From assembly GCA_964362385.1 (NCBI GenBank), contig CAYIEH010000027.1, forward strand, positions 1 to 7,077: a DNA stretch of 7,077 nt, written 5' to 3'. The notes under the pieces are model-generated. The model ran no database searches, was not told where the DNA came from, and was given only the letters and a program-made list of their open reading frames with translations. The DNA is from CAYIEH01 sp964362385. Lineage in GTDB: Bacteria; Patescibacteriota; Minisyncoccia; UBA6257; UBA9933. Below are positions 1-4,263 of this stretch, one piece after another (position 1 is the first letter of the stretch; each line of letters opens with the position of its first letter). Both the position numbers and the translations under genes were made by a program.

Positions 1-672
1 CAAAACAAAAAATTAGTTTACATTATTGTCGGGATAATTATTGTTATTGTCGTTGTTGCGATTCTGTATTTCAGCGGGTTGATTCCGTCAAGCGTGATAA
101 ACAAACTTGAATTTAAAAAGGGCCCGCAGGTGGTTGAGGAAAATCTGGTGATTCCGGAAACCCAGAAGATAACCGGAGCCGAAGGCAGAACTGTGGAAAG
201 CGGAAAAGTTGATGTTCCTTTGGTGCCAAAAACCGAGTCCGAAAAGGTGATTGTTGCGAAAGCAGTTTTGACGGTTAAAGGAAGCTATGGTTTATCTCTT
301 CCGGAAGCGGAAAAATGGGCTTCGGACGCAAAACTCGTGTTCGTGAAATCTCTCGGCGCGGTTACTTTGGAAGGAAAATCCAGTCAGTGGCAATTGGCTT
401 TTTCATCAAAAACGCAATCCAAGAAAGGATACGAAATTATAGTTCAAGGAGACGCGATTGTTTCCAAAAAAGAGATTGAATCAACAGCAATTGGCGCAAG
501 TTTGCCGGCAAGTTGGAAAGATTCAGGCGAAGCCATTGTCTTACTTCAGGAACTGCCGCAATTTTCCGATGCCACAATTTCTTCAATAAATTTCTATTAC
601 AATGCCGACGGCAAAATCTGGCGCTACGCGCTTTCTACTTCAAAGGGAACGACATCGGTGATGGCGCAGTAA
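1..672 (+). CDS. Membrane-anchored protein of unknown function, 5' end outside window
   Basis: The frame is open from base 1, so the true start lies upstream; the first internal start-like codon (TTG at 79) would cut off the membrane anchor and is unlikely to be used. The first visible residues, about QNKK followed by LVYIIVGIIIVIVVVAILYF, form one strong transmembrane helix with a basic residue pair before it. About 195 residues of soluble domain follow, presumably outside the membrane. They are rich in Lys, Glu and Ser and contain no Cys; the C-terminal part (GDAIV...FYYNADGKIWRYAL) alternates like beta strands and vaguely recalls PepSY-type folds, but I do not recognise a family. It stops 50 bp before the next gene, on the same strand as the pilus genes, so a role in the pilus or envelope is only inferred from position. 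Confidence 0.8.
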   Translation, partial: QNKKLVYIIVGIIIVIVVVAILYFSGLIPSSVINKLEFKKGPQVVEENLVIPETQKITGAEGRTVESGKVDVPLVPKTESEKVIVAKAVLTVKGSYGLSLPEAEKWASDAKLVFVKSLGAVTLEGKSSQWQLAFSSKTQSKKGYEIIVQGDAIVSKKEIESTAIGASLPASWKDSGEAIVLLQELPQFSDATISSINFYYNADGKIWRYALSTSKGTTSVMAQ

Positions 673-703
673 TAATCACTAATCACTAACAACTTACGAC
701 TGA
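671..703 (+). repeat. Intergenic short degenerate repeat tract
   Basis: Between two genes lies a run built from the word AATCACTA, given twice in tandem, followed by ACTAACAACTTAC and GACTGA. The words ACTAAC-ACTTAC and GACTGA recur in the same order at 6616-6645 inside a coding region. The tract resembles the inverted-repeat ends of the three elements at 2042-4263, which are also made of tandem 7-18 bp words, but here no partner arm and no inserted ORF is present. It may be a solo remnant or an unoccupied site; this is inference. Confidence 0.35.
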
Positions 704-722
704 TTGTGGTAAAATTTAGAAA

Positions 723-2039
723 ATGAACTCTAAATTTTTTTGGCTATTGTTATCTGCTGCTGTCTGTCTGTTGTTTGTTGTAAGTTTTAATTCCGCCGAC
801 GCGAAAATTTTACTTCCCAACGCCGTTGGTTTTTATTCGCAGTGGGGCGGTTTGTACACGGATGTTGATGAATATCCCAATAACGACGGTGACGCCACTT
901 ATAACTATGTTTCAACGGAAAACGCTTTGCAGTCGTATAATTTTCAGGACAGTTCGGACTCGGGGACAATAGACGGCGTGAGAGTTATTTTTTACGCCAA
1001 GGTTAACGGCGCCGATCTCGAATACATCCGTCCATTTTTAAGAATTAACGGCTCGGATTATTTCGGAGATAATTGCGCGACTATAAATAATTCTTCTTAC
1101 ACTCAATGTTCTTATTATTGGAGTTTAAATCCTTATAATACTTCGGGCTGGTCGGTTTCCGATTTGACCAATCTTGAAGCCGGAGTCAAAACAATCGCCA
1201 ACGGGACGTGGGACAATTCGGAACACCGCGTCAGCCAGATTTACATAGACGTTGATTTTAAGGTGACGACAAAAAAGACAAAGTATTTCGTCGTTCAAAA
1301 ACTGGTGGAAACTTACGGCGCGACCAATGACGCTTTTACTTTTTCAATAGCCGATTCGCTTAATTCAGTTCAGAGCGCTTTTATAGAAATAAGAGGAATT
1401 GCCACGCCTGTGGCTTCGGTTAATCTGGGGGTAAAAGTTGACGACAGCGCGTCAACGCCCGGCGTTTATGATAAAACTTATACCATTAATGCCACGGGCC
1501 GGCCGACTTTGTTCAAAATAAATCATGACGTAACGGATTATTTCAAATCTTTCGTGACCGGCGGCGGTTCATACGAAAGATATATTCATTTGAATTCCAA
1601 CAATAACATTTATCTTCTCAACGCGCGGCTCGTTTTGACTTATACCTGGATTATTCCGCCGTCGGCCGCTGGAGCATACCGGGCAAAAACGGAAGTGATT
1701 TCTTCTATTTTTGACACCACCGGCTCAACCGATGGACCGTCTTACAATTCGGTAATGTGGAAAGGGAATTTAAACAGCGGCAAGGTAAAAATTCAGATAG
1801 CGACTTCGGATAGCGATACTGGACCATGGAATAGCAGCGATTACAAGGGTTCTGATTGTAGCAGTAATAGTTGGTATGAAATAAATGCGGATACGCCGAC
1901 GGAAATAAAATGTCCGTCCAACCACGACAACAAAAGATATTTCCGCTATAAAATTCAACTTTGTTCATCAAACGACTGCACGACTTCCGGTGGCGGCCAT
2001 CCGGAAGTGAATGACGTGATTATTAGCTGGAGTCCGTAA
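723..2039 (+). CDS. Secreted beta-rich protein of unknown function
   Basis: A 438-residue protein that starts with a classic Sec signal peptide: MNSK, a hydrophobic core at about residues 5-22, and a likely signal peptidase I site after ADA at residues 25-27. No second membrane segment is seen, so it should be released or held on the surface by other means. The mature part looks like several beta-sandwich modules. Residues about 85-178 contain the pattern SVSDLTNLEAGV followed by RVSQIYIDVDF, which resembles jelly-roll-like segments of other bacterial secreted proteins. Residues 186-310 form a second unit. The C-terminal unit ends RYFRYKIQL...VNDVIISWSP. Six cysteines in the mature part (118/129, 379/397, 414/419) are spaced as possible disulfide pairs. 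No catalytic motif was recognised. Its place just before the minor prepilins suggests a surface or pilus-associated protein; this is inference. The start has no clear Shine-Dalgarno sequence. Confidence 0.85.
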   Translation: MNSKFFWLLLSAAVCLLFVVSFNSADAKILLPNAVGFYSQWGGLYTDVDEYPNNDGDATYNYVSTENALQSYNFQDSSDSGTIDGVRVIFYAKVNGADLEYIRPFLRINGSDYFGDNCATINNSSYTQCSYYWSLNPYNTSGWSVSDLTNLEAGVKTIANGTWDNSEHRVSQIYIDVDFKVTTKKTKYFVVQKLVETYGATNDAFTFSIADSLNSVQSAFIEIRGIATPVASVNLGVKVDDSASTPGVYDKTYTINATGRPTLFKINHDVTDYFKSFVTGGGSYERYIHLNSNNNIYLLNARLVLTYTWIIPPSAAGAYRAKTEVISSIFDTTGSTDGPSYNSVMWKGNLNSGKVKIQIATSDSDTGPWNSSDYKGSDCSSNSWYEINADTPTEIKCPSNHDNKRYFRYKIQLCSSNDCTTSGGGHPEVNDVIISWSP

Positions 2040-2041
2040 TA

Positions 2042-2078
2042 CCGATGCGAATTACAAATTAGATGCGAATCTACAAAT
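2042..2078 (+). repeat. Left inverted-repeat arm of element 1
   Basis: Pairs with 2450-2486. The arm itself is two tandem copies of an 18 bp word (GATGCGAAT plus an ACAAAT-containing half, 2044-2061 and 2062-2079). It begins 2 bp after the stop codon of the upstream gene and ends exactly before the ATG of the GxxExxY frame. Confidence 0.75.
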
Positions 2079-2990
2079 ATGGAGAATAAAGTTATAGAAA
2101 AAGAATTGTCTTATAAAATAGTTGGAATTTGTTTTAAAGTTCACAATGAATTAGGTAGATTTTGTCGCGAGCGACAGTATTCTGATGCATTGGAAAAAGA
2201 ATTGAAAAATGCTGGGTTTAATTTCAAAAAAGAGCAACCCATTAAAATTGCCGAAAGAAATTCAAATTTCGCGGATTTCATTATAGATAACCGCGTAATA
2301 ATTGAAGTAAAAGCAAAATCATTTATAAAAAAAGACGACTTTTATCAATTGAGAAGATATTTAGAAGCTGGCAAAATTAAACTTGGTTTGATAGTAAATT
2401 TTCGCGATGAACACCTAAAGCCAAAAAGGATTCTTAATAGTAATGTCGAATTTGTAGATTCGCATAAATTAGTTGATTTGCATCGGGCAAAAGGCTTCAG
2501 CCTTTTAGAGTTATTAATCTACATCGCCATTTTGGCGATTGTGACGATGGTGATCGTCGGCGTTTTTCTTTCCCTCAACCGCGGCAGAGGAGAAGTGGAA
2601 ACGCGGAGCGAAGTTAATTCCAATTTGCGGTTCGCCATTGAAAAAATCAGTCAGGATTTAAGAGCGGCTACTTCTTCGGCAGCCATTATCAGCCCGGCAA
2701 GCACAAGCACGGCATCAAACGTTTTGACAATTATTGTCGGGGCAGACACCATTTCTTATGCCACAACAACGGATAATCTGCTTCAACGTTCGGTAAATGG
2801 AACGCCCGAGAATATTACTTCCGACACGGTAAAAATCGATTCCTTGTCGTTCACCCGCTTGGAAAACAGGAACGCGGTTCTGAATAAAATTTTCGCCAGC
2901 GTCAACGTGGAAATGAAAATCAGCTATAAAAGCGAAAGTCCGGATCAACGATATGAGGAAAGCAAGGAAACGACTATAGGAATAAGATAG
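2079..2990 (+). CDS. GxxExxY domain fused in frame to PilW/GspJ-like minor prepilin
   Basis: One 303-codon frame encodes two unrelated parts. Residues 1-126 are a GxxExxY-family protein: VHNELG at 21-26, then the signature region as FCRERQY (the family Gly is Phe here, with E31 and Y34 kept), and a PD-(D/E)XK-like core with D66, E76-V-K78 and Q90. Residues 127-136 are encoded by the right inverted-repeat arm. From 137 on the protein is a type IV prepilin: AKG|FSLLE has the peptidase site G139/F140 and Glu at mature position 5, then a hydrophobic helix to about 166, followed by a pilin body ([14 protein letters not shown]) typical of PilW/GspJ-like minor pilins. No stop codon separates the parts. 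An in-frame TTG at 2478 would give a normal short leader, MHRAKG, and may be the real pilin start. The GxxExxY biochemical role is not established; the pilin role is well supported by the motif. Confidence 0.8.
   Translation: MENKVIEKELSYKIVGICFKVHNELGRFCRERQYSDALEKELKNAGFNFKKEQPIKIAERNSNFADFIIDNRVIIEVKAKSFIKKDDFYQLRRYLEAGKIKLGLIVNFRDEHLKPKRILNSNVEFVDSHKLVDLHRAKGFSLLELLIYIAILAIVTMVIVGVFLSLNRGRGEVETRSEVNSNLRFAIEKISQDLRAATSSAAIISPASTSTASNVLTIIVGADTISYATTTDNLLQRSVNGTPENITSDTVKIDSLSFTRLENRNAVLNKIFASVNVEMKISYKSESPDQRYEESKETTIGIR
2450..2486 (+). repeat. Right inverted-repeat arm of element 1
   Basis: Reverse complement partner of 2042-2078. It is translated in the fused frame as the residues [12 protein letters not shown] region and ends at CATCGG, directly before the Ala-Lys-Gly codons of the prepilin leader. 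The in-frame TTG at 2478-2480 lies in it. Confidence 0.75.
2478..2990 (+). other. Alternative start for the PilW-like prepilin (TTG)
   Basis: Starting at the TTG at 2478 gives a 170-residue protein with leader MHRAKG and mature N-terminus [16 protein letters not shown], the length and shape expected of an independent minor prepilin. No Shine-Dalgarno sequence precedes it, and the codon lies inside the right repeat arm, where mRNA pairing could hide it. I consider it at least as plausible as translation of the full fusion. Confidence 0.45.
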
Positions 2991-2992
2991 AA

Positions 2993-3018
2993 TTTAGGAT
3001 TTAGAATATAGAATTTAG
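2993..3018 (+). repeat. Left inverted-repeat arm of element 2
   Basis: Pairs with 3391-3416. Made of degenerate 7-8 bp words of the type TTTAGAAT, ATAGAAT and TTAGGAT, so it can also pair in shifted registers. The repeated words extend a little to both sides (about 2988-3020). Confidence 0.7.
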
Positions 3019-3026
3019 GTTAAAAA

Positions 3027-3044
3027 ATGGAAAACAAAAAATAA
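3027..3044 (+). pseudogene. Interrupted original start of the element 2 IVP gene
   Basis: An ATG at 3027 lies at the place and in the frame expected for the IVP start, but after MENKK the sixth codon is TAA (3042-3044). Directly behind it, still in the same frame, follow the conserved N-terminal IVP residues KSFKDLTVWQKAADL (from 3045). The simplest reading is a nonsense change at codon 6 of an otherwise complete IVP gene. The first usable start after it is the TTG at 3087, which loses the DLTVWQKA helix start. Confidence 0.6.
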
Positions 3045-3086
3045 AAATCATTTAAAGATTTAACCGTTTGGCAAAAAGCCGCTGAT

Positions 3087-3839
3087 TTGTCCGTTTTAAT
3101 TTATGAAACAACAGAAGATTTTCCAAAAGAAGAAATTTACGGAATCACAAGTCAAATGAGACGAGCATCAGTTTCTATTAGTTCTAATATTGCTGAGGGC
3201 TTTAAAAGAAATCATAAAAAAGAAAAATTACAATTTTATAATATTGCTTACGGTTCGGCGGCTGAATTAGAAAGTCAAATAGAAATCGCCAATAAACTTA
3301 ACTTTTTATCTTTAGAAAATTATCGGAATTTATTGCTGTTACTTACGGAAATTTCTAAAATGACCGACGGTTTGATTAAATCCCTAAATTCTAAATCCTA
3401 TATTCTAAAACCTAATGATGGCGTTGCCAGCTTGCCGATAATAATGGGATTGACTCTTTTGATTTTGGCGGTGGGCGTCAGCATCACGGCGTTGGGTTTT
3501 ACGGAGTCGTTTATCGTTGCCGGGCAAAAACAATCAAGTGAGGCGTTGTTTTACGCCGAAGCCGGCGCCAAAGACGCTCTGATGAAAATCGTCAGGAATA
3601 AAAATTACAGCGAATTGTCCGGCTATCAAATCGCTTTCGTTTCCGACGGCTGCACATCGAACGACGGCTGTGCTATAATTACAGTAAGTTCTGGGGACGG
3701 TTCGGCGCTCGACCCGAAAATCATCAATTCCGAAGGCAGAGTAAAAAATAATATCAGAAAAATAAGAGTTGAAGTGATTTTTGATGATTCCTTAAACGGC
3801 GAGATTAAAAACGCAAATTGGCAGGAGGTTATTGATTAG
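3087..3839 (+). CDS. IVP four-helix protein fused in frame to PilX-like minor prepilin
   Basis: From TTG 3087 the frame encodes 250 residues. Residues 1 to about 100 are an IVP (23S rRNA intervening-sequence protein) with the family signature GITSQMRRASVSISSNIAEG at 19-38 and later helices GSAAELESQIEIANKL and EISKMTDGLIKSL. Residues about 101-110 come from the right repeat arm. Residues 111-250 look like a PilX-type minor prepilin: DG|VASLP with the peptidase-like Gly at 112, hydrophobic helix IIMGLTLLILAVGVSITALG, then SEALFYAEAGAKDALMKI and a beta-rich tail ending NNIRKIRVEVIFDD. The +5 residue is Pro rather than Glu. There is no stop between the parts and no in-frame ATG, GTG or TTG that would give the prepilin a normal leader; the first are TTG 3432 and ATG 3444, inside the helix. 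It may be made as a fusion, start at a rare codon, or be damaged. Confidence 0.7.
   Translation: MSVLIYETTEDFPKEEIYGITSQMRRASVSISSNIAEGFKRNHKKEKLQFYNIAYGSAAELESQIEIANKLNFLSLENYRNLLLLLTEISKMTDGLIKSLNSKSYILKPNDGVASLPIIMGLTLLILAVGVSITALGFTESFIVAGQKQSSEALFYAEAGAKDALMKIVRNKNYSELSGYQIAFVSDGCTSNDGCAIITVSSGDGSALDPKIINSEGRVKNNIRKIRVEVIFDDSLNGEIKNANWQEVID
3391..3416 (+). repeat. Right inverted-repeat arm of element 2
   Basis: Reverse complement partner of 2993-3018; similar words continue upstream to about 3383. Its last bases overlap two ATG codons (3415 and 3418) that are one base out of frame with the prepilin and open only the short peptide MMALPACR. Confidence 0.7.
3651..3679 (+). promoter_or_regulatory. 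Possible sigma70-type promoter inside the pilX-like gene
   Basis: TGCACA (3651-3656, 4 of 6 to TTGACA), a 17 bp spacer, and an extended -10 box TGCTATAAT (TATAAT at 3674-3679). Direction would be toward element 3 and pilMNO. It lies in coding sequence, and a match of this quality can occur by chance. Confidence 0.25.
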
Positions 3840-3865
3840 CTTCATTGGCTTGGTTAGCTTATTAG
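3837..3865 (+). repeat. Left inverted-repeat arm of element 3
   Basis: Pairs with 4235-4263. Composed of tandem 8-9 bp words of the type TTAGCTTCA / TTGGCTTGG / TTAGCTTA. A further TTAGCTTCATTAG copy follows at about 3862-3874. Confidence 0.75.
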
Positions 3866-3994
3866 CTTCATTAGAAAATAATTCACTCTTATAAAGATTT
3901 AATAGTATGGCAGAGGTCAATAGAATTAGTAGTTGCTATTTATGAATTAACTGAACAATTTCCAAAAGAAGAGATTTATGGATTAACTTCGCAA

Positions 3995-4246
3995 ATGAGG
4001 AGAGCGGCAATATCTATTTCTTCGAATATTGCCGAAGGCAGATTCAGGAGAACTAGAAAAGATTTTTTGCAATTTTTAAGAATATCATACAGTTCGGGAG
4101 CGGAATTAGAAACCCAGATTATTATATCAAAGAAGCTTTCCAAAACGAGAAATTTCGACTATTCAAAAGTTGATTCATTATTAGAAGAAGTGATGAAAAT
4201 GCTAAACGTAATGATTAGAAATTTTAATCCAAAACTAACAAGCTAA
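3995..4246 (+). CDS. IVP four-helix-bundle protein, N-terminus without a start codon
   Basis: From the first in-frame ATG (3995) the product is 83 residues, MRRAAISISSNIAEGRFRRT onward, which is only the C-terminal two thirds of an IVP. The conserved N-terminal part is present in the same frame upstream: from 3875 one reads KIIHSYKDLIVWQRSIEL, then LTEQFPKEEIYGLTSQ, giving 123 residues, the normal family size. The codon just before it is TAG (3872-3874), where an initiator would be expected, and no ATG, GTG or TTG occurs in between. The gene is therefore either start-less and decaying, or uses a rare start such as ATT 3881. The TAA stop lies in the right repeat arm, 8 bp before the pilM start. 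IVPs are known as small basic four-helix proteins forming pentamers; their cellular role is not settled. Confidence 0.6.
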   Translation: MRRAAISISSNIAEGRFRRTRKDFLQFLRISYSSGAELETQIIISKKLSKTRNFDYSKVDSLLEEVMKMLNVMIRNFNPKLTS

Positions 4247-4263
4247 CGAAGCTAATGAAGCTA
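4235..4263 (+). repeat. Right inverted-repeat arm of element 3
   Basis: Reverse complement partner of 3837-3865, made of AAGCTAA-CG/TG words. It contains the IVP stop TAA (4244-4246) and the pilM ATG (4255-4257), so the pilM start could be held in a stem in the mRNA. Confidence 0.75.

Larger units (their letters stand above)
2042..2486 (+). mobile_element. IR-bounded GxxExxY element (element 1)
   Basis: A 445 bp AT-rich block sits between the secreted-protein gene and the body of a prepilin gene. Its ends are a 37 bp inverted repeat (2042-2078 and 2450-2486), identical over the outer 7 and the inner 16 positions. It holds a GxxExxY reading frame that starts directly after the left arm and runs through the right arm into the prepilin. 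Its base composition is visibly more A/T-rich than the flanking genes. No target duplication was found. The arrangement is like the stem-bounded intervening sequences of 23S rRNA, but in a protein operon. Whether it moves, and by what enzyme, cannot be told from this window. Confidence 0.6.
2993..3416 (+). mobile_element. IR-bounded IVP element (element 2)
   Basis: A 424 bp AT-rich block between the PilW-like and PilX-like prepilin genes, bounded by a 26 bp inverted repeat (2993-3018 and 3391-3416, 23 of 26 positions pairing). It holds a four-helix-bundle IVP reading frame, the protein family first known from 23S rRNA intervening sequences. The left arm begins within 3 bp of the upstream stop codon and the right arm ends just before the prepilin codons. 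The arm sequence is unrelated to those of elements 1 and 3, so the arms are not a fixed transposon end. Confidence 0.6.
3837..4263 (+). mobile_element. IR-bounded IVP element (element 3)
   Basis: A 427 bp AT-rich block between the PilX-like gene and pilM, bounded by a 29 bp inverted repeat (3837-3865 and 4235-4263, 26 of 29 positions pairing). It holds a second IVP reading frame that is only distantly similar to that of element 2, so it is not a recent copy of it. The outermost bases of the left arm are the stop codon TAG of the PilX-like gene, and the right arm contains both the IVP stop and the pilM start. Arm sequence is again unrelated to the other two elements. Confidence 0.6.

Noticed and set aside
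694..715. Promoter-like TTACGA and TAAAAT before the secreted-protein gene
   Set aside because: The boxes are about 10 bp apart, too close for a sigma70-type promoter, and the region is A/T-rich.
787..969. Minus-strand open frame opposite the secreted-protein gene
   Set aside because: Antisense to a well-supported gene, with biased, low-complexity composition and no recognisable domain.
1705..1971. Two overlapping minus-strand open frames at the end of the secreted-protein gene
   Set aside because: Both are antisense to a convincing coding region and show no protein-like features of a known family.
2164..2175. Short perfect palindrome GTCGC-GA-GCGAC
   Set aside because: Only a 5 bp stem within GxxExxY codons for conserved-looking residues; most likely chance.
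3042..3044. Recoding of TAA as a sense codon
   Set aside because: Other genes here end at TAA (723-2039, 4255-5838, 6379-6990) at sensible places, so TAA reads as stop; known CPR recoding concerns TGA.
2042..4263. CRISPR array or classical insertion sequence
   Set aside because: No regularly spaced identical repeats, no transposase frame, and the three elements do not share terminal sequences or show clear target duplications.
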